From positions 62,001-126,000 of the forward strand of contig NZ_WUEK01000007.1 of assembly GCF_009823805.1 (NCBI RefSeq): 64,000 nt of DNA. The letters run 5' to 3'. Below are positions 1 to 7,922 of this stretch, piece by piece (position 1 is the stretch's first letter; each line of letters opens with the position of its first letter). The translations under genes were made by a program, and so were the position numbers. The notes beneath the pieces were generated by a model, which was not told the DNA's origin, made no database searches, and saw only the letters and a list, made by a program, of their open reading frames with translations. This DNA is from Nocardioides flavescens. Its GTDB lineage: Bacteria > Actinomycetota > Actinomycetes > Propionibacteriales > Nocardioidaceae.

Positions 1-1110
1 AACCCGGTCGTGCTGCTCGACGAGGTCGACAAGGTCGGCAGCGACTACCGCGGTGACCCCGCCGCGGCGCTGCTCGAGGTGCTCGACCCGGCGCAGAACC
101 ACACCTTCCGCGACCACTACCTCGAGCTCGACCTCGACCTGTCCGACGTGCTGTTCATCGCGACCGCCAACGTCGTCGAGCAGATCTCGAGCGCCCTGCT
201 CGACCGCATGGAGCTGGTGACGATCGACGGTTACACCGAGGACGACAAGGTCGCGATCGCCCGCGACTTCCTGCTGCCCCGCCAGCTCGAGCGGGCCGCG
301 ATCGACGCCGACGAGGTGACGATCACCGACGCCGCGCTGCGCGAGCTCGCGTCGAACTACACCCGCGAGGCCGGCGTACGACAGGTCGAGCGGCTGCTGG
401 CCAAGGCGCTGCGCAAGGCGGCGACCCGGCTGGCCACCGGGGCCGAGCACGTCGACGTCGACGTGGCGGACCTGAAGGAGCTGCTCGGGCGCCCGCGGTT
501 CACCCCGGAGTCGGCGGAGCGCACCTCGGTGCCGGGCGTCGCGACGGGGCTCGCGGTGACCGGTCTCGGCGGCGACGTGCTGTTCATCGAGGCTGGCGCC
601 CACGAGGGGGAGAAGGGGCTCACGCTCACGGGCCAGCTCGGCGACGTCATGAAGGAGTCGGCGCGCATCGCGCTGTCGTTCGTCCGCTCCCACGCGGCCG
701 AGCTCGGCGTCGACCCGGCGTTCTTCGACCGCTCGGTGCACGTGCACGTGCCCGCCGGGGCCGTGCCCAAGGACGGCCCGTCGGCCGGCGTCACGATGGT
801 CACCGCCCTGACCTCGCTGGCGACCGGGCGGCCCGTGCGCTCCGAGGTCGGCATGACCGGCGAGGTCACGCTCAACGGCCGGGTGCTCCCGATCGGTGGG
901 GTGAAGCAGAAGCTCCTCGCCGCCCAGCGGGCCGGGCTGACCGAGGTGTTCATCCCGCTGCGCAACGAGCCCGACCTCGACGACGTCCCGGCCGAGGTGC
1001 GCGAGGCCCTCACCGTGCACGTGGTCGGCGACGTCCTCGACGTGGTGCGGGGCGCGCTCGAGCCGGTCGCCGTCGACGAGACGGAGGGTTCCGCCTCCCA
1101 GGCCGCCTGA
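1..1110 (+). CDS. lon: ATP-dependent protease Lon (endopeptidase La), 3' part
   Basis: The reading frame is open from the first base, so the gene starts outside the window; about 369 C-terminal residues are visible. The first residues contain the AAA+ Walker B motif VVLLDEVDK, followed by the sensor region and the arginine-finger stretch SALLDRMELV. The C-terminal protease domain has both members of the Ser-Lys dyad: the serine in PKDGPSAGVTM and the lysine in GGVKQKLLAA. Lon is a cytoplasmic hexamer that degrades misfolded and regulatory proteins using ATP. The C-terminal tail after the protease domain is short and acidic. The next gene starts about 40 bp downstream and is unrelated. The family call is secure; the N-terminal LAN domain cannot be seen. 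Confidence 0.97.
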   Translation, partial: NPVVLLDEVDKVGSDYRGDPAAALLEVLDPAQNHTFRDHYLELDLDLSDVLFIATANVVEQISSALLDRMELVTIDGYTEDDKVAIARDFLLPRQLERAAIDADEVTITDAALRELASNYTREAGVRQVERLLAKALRKAATRLATGAEHVDVDVADLKELLGRPRFTPESAERTSVPGVATGLAVTGLGGDVLFIEAGAHEGEKGLTLTGQLGDVMKESARIALSFVRSHAAELGVDPAFFDRSVHVHVPAGAVPKDGPSAGVTMVTALTSLATGRPVRSEVGMTGEVTLNGRVLPIGGVKQKLLAAQRAGLTEVFIPLRNEPDLDDVPAEVREALTVHVVGDVLDVVRGALEPVAVDETEGSASQAA

Positions 1111-1138
1111 CGGGTTGAGTCACTGCGCGGGGCGCGGG

Positions 1139-1144
1139 TAGGAA
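1139..1144 (+). promoter_or_regulatory. -10 box of a probably leaderless transcript
   Basis: TAGGAA lies 6 nt before the GTG at 1151. This fits a TANNNT box placed so that transcription starts at the start codon. GGAAGG inside the same stretch could alternatively act as a weak ribosome binding site. Confidence 0.4.
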
Positions 1145-1150
1145 GGGTCC

Positions 1151-1639
1151 GTGACCCGGACTGCCCGCGCCCTGCTCGCGTTCCCGACCGCCCTGGCCCT
1201 GACGCTCTCGCTGCACGCTCCCGCAGAGGCGGCGGGCAAGCCGAAGAGCCCCGACGGCAGCTACGAGGGCAACGTCGTCCCCACACCTGACAACGCCCTC
1301 GACCAGGTCTCGATCTCCTTCGACGTCGCGCGCAAGGGTCGCAAGATCAAGGACTTCGCCTTCACGATGAACGTGATCTGCGTGTCCTACCCCTACAACG
1401 ACATCGAGCTCGTCACCCAGCCGATGAACGACATGAAGATCAACCCGCGCACCGGCCGGTTCCGCGACGTCGTCGCGGGCGCCACCGACGACGGCTCGGA
1501 CTACCGCATCGAGGTCACCGGCAAGCTCAAGGGCCGCAAGGTCGTCCAGGGCACGCTGTCCTACGAGGTAGGTGTCTGCGTGCGCGGCAACACCCCGGGC
1601 GACCCGCTCGACTGGGAGGCGCAGCGCACCGGGCGCTGA
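1151..1639 (+). CDS. Small secreted protein of unknown function
   Basis: This is a 162-residue protein. A signal peptide is visible at the N-terminus (basic MTRTAR, then a hydrophobic core LLAFPTALALTLSL, then a likely cleavage after APAEAA). The mature part is polar and about 130 residues long, with two cysteines (NVICVSY and VGVCVRG) that could form one disulfide outside the cell. Alternating polar/hydrophobic segments suggest a small beta-rich fold. I do not recognise a family. The GTG start was chosen because it gives an intact signal peptide and has a good -10 box 6 nt upstream. It stands alone: lon is upstream and the downstream gene is on the opposite strand, ending 15 bp away. Confidence 0.75.
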   Translation: MTRTARALLAFPTALALTLSLHAPAEAAGKPKSPDGSYEGNVVPTPDNALDQVSISFDVARKGRKIKDFAFTMNVICVSYPYNDIELVTQPMNDMKINPRTGRFRDVVAGATDDGSDYRIEVTGKLKGRKVVQGTLSYEVGVCVRGNTPGDPLDWEAQRTGR

Positions 1640-1654
1640 GCCAGACCCGGTGCG

Positions 1655-2239
1655 TCAGTGGTGGCTGCAGCAGGCGAGCTGCTGGGCCACCTCGAACGGG
1701 ATGAGTCCGCTCGCGCCCGTCTGCACGAGCAGCGTGCACCGGCCGTCGGCCCACGTCGGACGGGCGAAGCCGGTCAGGTCCACGACGCTCTCGGGCGTCA
1801 CGACCGTGCCGGCCAGCCCGACGACGTCCTCGACGCAGCTGCTCGCGACGACCTCCGCGACGCTCAGCCGTCGCTCGATGCCGGGCCGACCCGGGAACTC
1901 CACCAGCCGTCCCGAGGCCCGGTCCGCGTGACGCGCCGCCGCCTCGAGGGCGCCGTCGAGCAGGTCCGACGGCCCGGCCTCCCGCCGGTGGCCGTCGACG
2001 TCGGCGACCACCCCGCTCCCGACGTACGCCGAGACGAGGGTCCCTCCGAGCGCCGCGGGGTCGGGTGAGGTCTCCGCGGTCCAGGAGAGCGCGACGGCGT
2101 GGTGGCCCGCGACGACGTGCGTGCTGGCGACGGTGTCCGGCAGGCGGCCCACGACTTCGAGCAGGCGGTGGACCACGTGGTCGACACCGGCGAGGTCACC
2201 CGCGCCGGTGTCGACCGCGATCAGGACGGGGTGGCTCAC
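1655..2239 (-). CDS. Conserved protein of unknown function, coupled to a PHP-domain gene
   Basis: This 194-residue protein has no signal peptide and no membrane segment. It begins MSHPVLIAVDTGAGDLAGV and is a mixed alpha/beta, acidic protein of no family that I recognise. The C-terminus is notable: it ends LACCSHH, two cysteines and two histidines within the last five residues, a possible metal site. The GTG start overlaps the TGA of the upstream gene (GTGA, 4 nt), so the two are probably translated as a coupled pair. The partner upstream is a PHP-domain protein with a histidine-rich head, which makes a shared metal-related or phosphoesterase role plausible but unproven. Confidence 0.7.
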   Translation of the reverse strand: MSHPVLIAVDTGAGDLAGVDHVVHRLLEVVGRLPDTVASTHVVAGHHAVALSWTAETSPDPAALGGTLVSAYVGSGVVADVDGHRREAGPSDLLDGALEAAARHADRASGRLVEFPGRPGIERRLSVAEVVASSCVEDVVGLAGTVVTPESVVDLTGFARPTWADGRCTLLVQTGASGLIPFEVAQQLACCSHH

Positions 2240-4062
2240 GCTGCGGGGACGACCCAGATCGGGTTGGTGTAGAACCACAGGTCCTCCCACGGGTCGGCCG
2301 AGCCGACCACGTCGATGGCCGGGCCGGCCGGGTCGACCGCCGCGCCGAGGTAGCCGGGCTGGCTGCGCTTGCCGTCCGTCCCGCGCAGGCGCACGTAGAA
2401 GGCCTGCTCGACCACGCCGAGGTCGTAGGTGATCTCGACGGTGCCGGTGCGACCCGAGACGTCCCACTGCTCGACGACCTTGGTGTCGGGGGCGCGGAAG
2501 GTGTCGCGGTCGGTGGCCGACAGCGGGTCGACCTTGCCCCGGATGAGGTCGACGCGCGCCAGCTGCGGCACGAACTGCGACCAGTTGGGCCGGTCCTGCA
2601 CGTCGACGCGCACCGTGAGCTGCGCCCGGCTGCCCTTGCGGGTGACGATCGTGCCGCCGAGGGTCTCGGTGTCGGTCCGGCCGCGGCCGGTGGTGCGCAC
2701 CCGCACGTCGACCGCCTTGACCAGCGCGCCGTGGTCGACCCAGAGCCGGCCGTCGCGCATGCCGCGCATCACCGCGGTGTAGCTGCGGTCGCTGGCCCCG
2801 ACGTGGGTGCGGCTGTAGTAGCCGGGCCAGAAGTCGCCGGCGCCGAGGTTGATCGCGCCGGCGTAGACCGGGTCGCCGTAGCGCCCGTCGGCCGCGAACT
2901 GGGCCGACGACGAGCCGTCGGGGCGCCGCGAGGTGTCGGCCCAGATGGTGTGGGAGTCGGAGTTGGCCGTGATCGACCACGGCTTGCCCTCGGCGAGCAG
3001 CGAGTCCCACAGGCCGCCGACCGTCGAGGTCATCCAGTCGAAGCCGCCCCAGGTGCGGTAGCTCTCGGGCGGGTACGCCGCGAACGAGTTCGCGCCGGCC
3101 GCGTTGCCGTAGTAGCCGCGCGCCGAGCCGGGACCGTAGCCCGCGGGCAGGCCGGCGGCCTGGTGGCCGGGCGCGCCCTCGAAGCCGATCGCCACGGTGG
3201 GGTCGGCGTCGCGCCAGGCCCGGATCTCGTGGGGGCTGTCGATGCCGTTGCGGGCGGGGTGGTTGGCGAGGAAGAGCGCGTCGGTGACGGCGCGGCTGCG
3301 GACCTGGCCGCCGAGCCACTGGATGCCGGCGACCGCGAGCGCCTCGTTGGCCGGGGAGCTGCTCGAGGCGCCCTTGACCGAGCCGTCGTAGTCGTTCTCA
3401 AACTGCTTGAGCACGGCCACCTCGTTGCGGCCGGGGGCCACGAAGACGGTGCCGTGCTCGGCGGCCGGGATGTTCCACTCCAGGCCCTGGAAGATCAGGG
3501 TGTCGGGCAGGGTCGCGCGCGCCGCGACGATGTCGGGGTTGACCTTGTCGACGCCGATCCGGGCGTGGGTCGCCCCGCCGTGGTCGGTGATGACCAGCCA
3601 GTCGAGGCCGTATGCCGCGGCGTGCTGCGCCTGGTCGATGACGCGGTACTGCGCGTCGGAGCTGTACTGCGTGTGGATGTGGTGGTCGCCGGCCAGCCAC
3701 GTGCGCACGGCGCCAGGACCTCCCGGGCCGCCGGGGCGCGGGCCGGGACCGGGACCGGGACCCTTGCCGGGGCGCTTGCCCTCGGCGGCCATGGCAGGGG
3801 TGACGCCGACCATCGCGGCCGCGCCGGCTCCGGCGGCGCCGGTGAGGCCGGCGGCGCGCAGCAGGCTGCGGCGCGAGAGCTCGGTGGGGGTCAGGCGGTG
3901 GTCGGGCACCGAGGCGTCGAGGGCCGCGGCGTTGAGCTCGGCGGCCTCGGGGGTCTGCCCGGCGTGCTCGTGGGCGTGGTCGTGCGGGTGCGCGTGGTCG
4001 TGCGCGTGGTCGTCCGCGTGGTCGTGCTCGTGGGGGTGCTCGTGGGTGTGGTCGTGGGTCAC
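2236..4062 (-). CDS. Tat-exported PHP-domain protein with histidine-rich N-terminus
   Basis: A 608-residue protein. Residues 1-35 are extraordinarily rich in His, Asp and Glu (a run of HD/HE pairs). Near residues 63-95 there is a twin-arginine signal (SRRSLLRAAGL, hydrophobic stretch, then PAMAAEG), and a Gly/Pro/Arg-rich linker follows. The catalytic part starts with GDHHIHTQYSSDA, the first metal-binding motif of PHP phosphoesterases, and LVITDHGG is a second metal motif. The family hydrolyses phosphoester bonds using a di- or trinuclear metal centre. The leader suggests export of the folded, metal-loaded enzyme. The position of the His-rich stretch in front of the Tat signal is odd; it would sit in the cytoplasm before export. 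The substrate is unknown. Confidence 0.85.
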   Translation of the reverse strand: MTHDHTHEHPHEHDHADDHAHDHAHPHDHAHEHAGQTPEAAELNAAALDASVPDHRLTPTELSRRSLLRAAGLTGAAGAGAAAMVGVTPAMAAEGKRPGKGPGPGPGPRPGGPGGPGAVRTWLAGDHHIHTQYSSDAQYRVIDQAQHAAAYGLDWLVITDHGGATHARIGVDKVNPDIVAARATLPDTLIFQGLEWNIPAAEHGTVFVAPGRNEVAVLKQFENDYDGSVKGASSSSPANEALAVAGIQWLGGQVRSRAVTDALFLANHPARNGIDSPHEIRAWRDADPTVAIGFEGAPGHQAAGLPAGYGPGSARGYYGNAAGANSFAAYPPESYRTWGGFDWMTSTVGGLWDSLLAEGKPWSITANSDSHTIWADTSRRPDGSSSAQFAADGRYGDPVYAGAINLGAGDFWPGYYSRTHVGASDRSYTAVMRGMRDGRLWVDHGALVKAVDVRVRTTGRGRTDTETLGGTIVTRKGSRAQLTVRVDVQDRPNWSQFVPQLARVDLIRGKVDPLSATDRDTFRAPDTKVVEQWDVSGRTGTVEITYDLGVVEQAFYVRLRGTDGKRSQPGYLGAAVDPAGPAIDVVGSADPWEDLWFYTNPIWVVPAA

Positions 4063-4237
4063 CCGACGAACCTCCGCCCCGCGGGCGACCGAGTGCCCCT
4101 CGCGCGGGCGGCCGGTGGCCGTCGTGTCGGCGTACGGCGGGTGAACGCGGCGCTGGCGTCTCGCCCACTGGGACGGTTGTCCACATTCCGGTCCCCGCGT
4201 TCAGCGCCCGGGACGCAGCGCCGTACAGTCGACATCG

Positions 4238-4352
4238 CTCATCCAGAGGGACTGAGGGAACGGCCCTGCGAAGTCCCGGCAACCGCCACGCCGACCACGG
4301 CGCGGAAAGGTGCCAATTCCGCCCGGACCGAGAGTCGGCCCGGGAAGATGAG
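4238..4352 (+). promoter_or_regulatory. SAM riboswitch (S-box, SAM-I type)
   Basis: The 5' side of the closing helix, CTCATC at 4238-4243, pairs with GATGAG at 4347-4352. Between them are the conserved S-box elements: AGAGGGACTGAGGGAA, then GAAGTCCCGGCAACC (kink-turn and pseudoknot partner region), then GGAAAGGTGCCAATTCC. The Shine-Dalgarno GGAGG at 4353-4357 directly abuts the closing helix and the ATG follows at 4362. No terminator hairpin is visible between the aptamer and the gene, so control is probably at translation initiation (inference). SAM binding to S-box aptamers normally lowers expression of methionine and sulfur genes. Confidence 0.9.
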
Positions 4353-4361
4353 GGAGGTCCC

Positions 4362-5633
4362 ATGAGCGCCGTCGTCACCGAGAAGCCCCAGCTGCGCGAG
4401 GGCGCCTTCGGGCACGCCACCGCCCTGTCGTGCCGCGAGTGCGGCCACCAGATCGACCTGGGTCCGTTCTACGCCTGTCCGGAGTGCTTCGGTCCGCTCG
4501 AGATCGCCTACGACTTCCCGCAGGTGACCCGCGAGGAGATCGAGGCCGGCCCCCGCAACATCTGGCGCTACAAGGCGCTGCTGCCGGTGCCCTCCGACAT
4601 CGAGCTCAGCCCCAACACCGAGCCCGGCTTCACCCGGCTGCTCGACGCGGGCAACCTCGCCCGCGAGCTCGGTCTGGCCAAGCTCTGGGTCAAGGACGAC
4701 TCCACCAACCCCACCAACTCCTTCAAGGACCGCGTCGTCGCGTGCGCGCTGAGCGCCGCCCGCGAGCTCGGCGCCAAGGTGTTCGCCTGTCCGAGCACCG
4801 GCAACCTCGCCAACGCCGTCGCCGCAGCGGGCGCTCGCGCCGGCATCAAGACCGTGGTGTTCATCCCGAGCAACCTCGAGCAGCCCAAGCAGGTCAACTC
4901 CGCGATCTTCACCGAGCAGCTCGTCGCCGTCGACGGCAACTACGACGACGTCAACAAGCTCGCCCAGGAGATCGCGGGCGAGGAGGACGGCTGGGCGTTC
5001 GTCAACGTCAACGTCCGCCCCTACTACGCCGAGGGCTCCAAGACGCTGGGCTACGAGATCGCCGAGCAGCTCGGCTGGCGCCTGCCCGACCAGGTCGTCA
5101 TCCCGGTCGCCTCCGGCTCTCAGCTGACCAAGGTGCACAAGGCGTTCCAGGAGCTCATCAAGCTCGGGCTCGTCGAGGGCAAGCCCTACCGCATCTTCGG
5201 TGCGCAGGCGACCGGCTGCTCGCCGGTCTCGGTCGCCTACAAGGCCGGCGTCGACGCGATCCGCCCGGTCAAGCCCGACACCATCGCCAAGAGCCTCGCC
5301 ATCGGCAACCCCGCCGACGGCATCTACGTGCTCGACATCTGCCGCGAGACCGGCGGGGCCGTCGAGGACGTCACCGACGACGAGGTCCGCGACGCGATCG
5401 TGCTCCTGGCCCGCACCGAGGGCGTCTTCACCGAGACCGCCGGCGGCACCACCGTCGCGGTGCTCAAGAAGCTCGTCGAGTCCGGTCAGCTCGACCCCTC
5501 GGCCGAGACCGTCGTCATCAACACCGGCCACGGCCTCAAGACCCTCGACGCCGTGTCGGGCCGCGTCGGCCCCGCCGCGACCATCGCCCCGTCGTACGCC
5601 GCGTTCGCGGAGACGGGGCTGGCCGAGGCGTGA
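4362..5633 (+). CDS. metM/thrC: Threonine synthase-family PLP enzyme, probable MetM-type homocysteine synthase
   Basis: This 423-residue protein starts with a zinc-ribbon (cysteines 24, 27, 39 and 42), followed by a fold-type II PLP domain. The Schiff-base lysine is K122 in TNSFKDR and the phosphate-binding loop is CPSTGNLANAV. By sequence alone it would be called threonine synthase (O-phosphohomoserine to threonine). Two context features argue otherwise: a SAM riboswitch sits directly upstream, and the next gene, overlapping by GTGA, encodes a sulfur carrier protein ending in GG. Streptomyces MetM, a threonine synthase homolog, converts O-phosphohomoserine to homocysteine with thiocarboxylated MetO, encoded next to it. 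I infer the same here. A plain thrC is the alternative; a second threonine synthase elsewhere in the genome would favour MetM. Confidence 0.88.
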   Translation: MSAVVTEKPQLREGAFGHATALSCRECGHQIDLGPFYACPECFGPLEIAYDFPQVTREEIEAGPRNIWRYKALLPVPSDIELSPNTEPGFTRLLDAGNLARELGLAKLWVKDDSTNPTNSFKDRVVACALSAARELGAKVFACPSTGNLANAVAAAGARAGIKTVVFIPSNLEQPKQVNSAIFTEQLVAVDGNYDDVNKLAQEIAGEEDGWAFVNVNVRPYYAEGSKTLGYEIAEQLGWRLPDQVVIPVASGSQLTKVHKAFQELIKLGLVEGKPYRIFGAQATGCSPVSVAYKAGVDAIRPVKPDTIAKSLAIGNPADGIYVLDICRETGGAVEDVTDDEVRDAIVLLARTEGVFTETAGGTTVAVLKKLVESGQLDPSAETVVINTGHGLKTLDAVSGRVGPAATIAPSYAAFAETGLAEA

Positions 5634-5905
5634 GCGTCTCGGTCCGCGTGCCGACGATCCTGCGCACCTACACCGGCGGGGAGTCGGTGGTGGACGCCGA
5701 CGGCGCCACGCTGCTCGAGGTGCTCGACGACCTCGACGCGCGCTACCCCGGCATCAGGGGCCGCGTGCTCGACGACACCGGCGCGCTTCGCCGCTTCGTC
5801 AACGTCTACGTCGGCAACGACGACGTGCGCTTCCTCGACGACCTCGCCACCCCCACGCCCGACGGGAGCCAGGTCTCGGTGATCCCGGCGGTCGCCGGCG
5901 GCTGA
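5630..5905 (+). CDS. metO: MoaD/ThiS-family sulfur carrier protein, probable MetO
   Basis: A 91-residue ubiquitin-like beta-grasp protein. It starts MSVSVRVPTILRTYTGG and ends VSVIPAVAGG; the C-terminal Gly-Gly is the site adenylated and converted to a thiocarboxylate in this family. VNVYVGNDDVRFLDDLATPTPDG is the typical conserved middle. The GTG start at 5630 overlaps the metM stop (GTGA), giving tight translational coupling and placing it under the same SAM riboswitch. Its role is inferred as sulfur donor to the upstream PLP enzyme, comparable to CysO for CysM and MetO for MetM. The activating E1-like enzyme (MoeB type) is not in this window. A role in molybdopterin synthesis is less likely because no moaE or other moa genes are adjacent. 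Confidence 0.88.
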   Translation: MSVSVRVPTILRTYTGGESVVDADGATLLEVLDDLDARYPGIRGRVLDDTGALRRFVNVYVGNDDVRFLDDLATPTPDGSQVSVIPAVAGG

Positions 5906-5946
5906 TGGCTGCGGTGGTCGACGAAGGCCGCTGGGCCTGGCCCCAC

Positions 5947-6038
5947 GGTGGTTGAGGAAGGCCGCTAGGCCTTCTCGAAACCACCCAGCCGCACCGGAAG
6001 TGGTTTCGAGACGGTTGCTAGCGCAACCTCCTCAACCA
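5947..6038 (+). repeat. Intergenic hairpin repeat, two facing copies
   Basis: The first copy (5947-5984) runs GGTGGTTGAGGAAG to CTTCTCGAAACCAC with the inner stem GGCCGCTAGGCC. The second copy (6000-6038) is inverted, starting GTGGTTTCGAGAC and ending CTCCTCAACCA, with inner stem GGTTGCTAGCGCAACC. A truncated copy precedes them near 5910. They follow metO and may end its transcript. Confidence 0.85.
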
Positions 6039-6150
6039 GCGGGGCGACAGGGACTGGCAAGACGTCCCCGCCACCGGGCCGGGCTGATCGTCACCTCGGG
6101 GTCGCCGCGGGGCCGCGCACGGTTCAGGTCGGTGTGGTGAGCATGGGGTC

Positions 6151-6960
6151 GTGCGCACCCCGGCGATCGTCACCGCGACCACCCTGGCCGTGGGGGTCCT
6201 CGCGACGCGGGAGCTGCTGCGGCGCCAGGCCGCGCACGCGAGGCGGCTGATCGGCAAGCCGCTCGGCGAGGTGCCGCCGCAGGCCGACCGCACCTGGAAG
6301 CCGTCGTACGGCGACCGGCTCGAGCTCCTGATGCTGGGTGACTCGATCGCGGCCGGGCTCGGCGCCGAGCGACCCAAGGACACCCTCGGCGCGCGGCTCG
6401 CCCGCCGCCTCGCCCGCGAGACCCGGCGCTCGGTGCGCCTGCGCACGGCGGCCCGGGTCGGCTCCGAGACCTCGATGCTGGCGGCGCAGCTCGAGACCCT
6501 GCCCCCGGCGTACCGCCCCGACCTGGCGGTGATCGTCGTCGGCGGCAACGACGTGACCCACCGGGTGCCGCTCGCGGAGTCGGTGCGCCACCTCGAGGAG
6601 GCCGTGGCCGCGCTCCGCGCGCGAGGCGCGGAGGTCGTCGTCGGCACCTGCCCCGACCTCGGCGCGCTGCGACCGGTGCCGCAGCCGCTGCGCGCGCTCG
6701 GCTCCCGTGCCTCGCGCCAGCTCGCCGCCGCCCAGGCCCAGGCCGCCGTGTGCGGCGGCGCCCACGCTGTGTCGCTGGCCGACGTGGTGGGCCCGTTCTT
6801 CGTGGCCAACCCGGAGGAGATGTTCAGCCTCGACCGGTTCCACCCCAGTGCCGCGGGCTACAAGCGCACCGCCAAGGCACTGCTGCCCTCGCTGCTCGCC
6901 GCGCTGGGTCACGGCGACGACGGGGTCGTGCCGTTCGGGCACCTGCGACCGGTGGGCTGA
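6151..6960 (+). CDS. SGNH/GDSL-type hydrolase, membrane-anchored or secreted
   Basis: A 269-residue protein. The N-terminus (PAIVTATTLAVGVLATRELL) is a hydrophobic segment followed by Arg-rich sequence without a clear cleavage site, so an N-terminal anchor is likely. The SGNH blocks are complete: block I LMLGDSIAAGLG with the nucleophile serine, block III VIVVGGNDVTH with the oxyanion Gly and Asn, and block V DRFHPSAAGY with the catalytic Asp and His. Members are esterases, lipases or acyl hydrolases acting on small esters or cell-envelope acyl groups; the substrate cannot be told from sequence. The start is GTG; an ATG 8 nt upstream is in another frame. The next gene begins 21 bp downstream on the same strand. 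Confidence 0.88.
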   Translation: MRTPAIVTATTLAVGVLATRELLRRQAAHARRLIGKPLGEVPPQADRTWKPSYGDRLELLMLGDSIAAGLGAERPKDTLGARLARRLARETRRSVRLRTAARVGSETSMLAAQLETLPPAYRPDLAVIVVGGNDVTHRVPLAESVRHLEEAVAALRARGAEVVVGTCPDLGALRPVPQPLRALGSRASRQLAAAQAQAAVCGGAHAVSLADVVGPFFVANPEEMFSLDRFHPSAAGYKRTAKALLPSLLAALGHGDDGVVPFGHLRPVG

Positions 6961-6981
6961 GCGCCTGACAGGATCGGTCCG

Positions 6982-7806
6982 GTGCCCCGGGTCCTGCTCG
7001 CGACGTTCGCCCTGATGCCCGACGGCGAGGGCGGTCCGCTTCTCGTCGACACCCTCGCTCGCCACGGGGTCGAGGCCGCCTGGGCGGTCTGGGACGACCC
7101 GGCCGTCGACTGGGCCGGCGCCGACCTGGTCGCCGCCCGCTCGGTGTGGGACTACCACCGCCGGCTGCCGGAGTTCCTGGCCTGGGCGCGCCGCGTCGAG
7201 GAGACGTCGACGCTGCTCAACGGCGCGGCGACGTTCGAGACCAACGCCGACAAGGCCTACCTCCTCGACCTCGGCTCTGTCCCGGTCGTGCCCACCGAGC
7301 TGTTGCACCACGAGGGGCTGCGCACGGGGCTGGCGGCCGCCCTGCAACGCTGGGGCACGGTCGTGGTCAAGCCGCGCACCGGCGCGAGCGGCGTCGGCGT
7401 CGTCGTGGCCGACCACGTGGACGACCTGCGGCTGGCCGGCCTGACCGCCGGACCGTGGCTCGTGCAGCCGCTCGTCGAGTCGGTGCGCACGGCGGGGGAG
7501 ACGTCGGTCTACGTCTTCGACGGCCGGGCGCTCACCCAGGCCGACAAGCGGCCAGAGGGTCAGGAGATCCGCGTCCAGGAGGAGTACGGCGGCACGACGG
7601 TCGCGGCACCGCTCGACCCCGAGCGGGGCGAGCTCGCGGAGCGCGCGGTCGCGGCGGCCGGGGGCGCGGCGTACGCCCGGGTGGACCTGATGCACCTCGA
7701 CGGGTGGTGCGTCAGCGAGGTCGAGCTCATCGAGCCGGGCCTCTACCTCGAGGTGCTGCCGGAGAACGCCGACCACCTGGCCGACGTGGTCGTGCGCCAC
7801 CTGTGA
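6982..7806 (+). CDS. ATP-grasp domain protein (glutathione synthetase-like fold)
   Basis: This 274-residue cytoplasmic protein begins with a Rossmann-like pre-ATP-grasp domain (VPRVLLATFALMPDGEGGP). ATP-grasp signatures follow: the nucleotide-binding lysine and glycine-rich loop VVKPRTGASGVGVVV, the strand WLVQPLVESV, and the metal-binding C-terminal segment ARVDLMHLDGWCVSEVELIE with carboxylates spaced as in ligases. The family forms amide or ester bonds through an acyl phosphate. Similar stand-alone proteins are usually annotated as hypothetical ATP-grasp or RimK/glutathione-synthase-like; the substrate is unknown. GTG start, with a weak -10-like CAGGAT 7 nt upstream. Confidence 0.85.
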   Translation: MPRVLLATFALMPDGEGGPLLVDTLARHGVEAAWAVWDDPAVDWAGADLVAARSVWDYHRRLPEFLAWARRVEETSTLLNGAATFETNADKAYLLDLGSVPVVPTELLHHEGLRTGLAAALQRWGTVVVKPRTGASGVGVVVADHVDDLRLAGLTAGPWLVQPLVESVRTAGETSVYVFDGRALTQADKRPEGQEIRVQEEYGGTTVAAPLDPERGELAERAVAAAGGAAYARVDLMHLDGWCVSEVELIEPGLYLEVLPENADHLADVVVRHL

Positions 7807-7922
7807 GCGACGTCTGACCCCACGTCCCGGCCGTCCGGGACGCGCGCCTCGGGCCCTCGGGACACGGCGCCGGTGACGCTCGCGCGGTCACCCGGCTCCA
7901 CCGTGCTCGAAAGGCCGTCGCC

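Noticed and set aside
2065..4365. Plus-strand open frame of 766 codons opposite the PHP gene
   Set aside because: Runs through the SAM riboswitch and has no recognisable domain; the minus-strand PHP gene explains the region.
5630..5905. Molybdopterin synthase small subunit MoaD
   Set aside because: No moaE or moaA/C is adjacent, and the gene is coupled to a PLP enzyme under a SAM riboswitch, which fits a sulfur carrier for amino-acid synthesis better.
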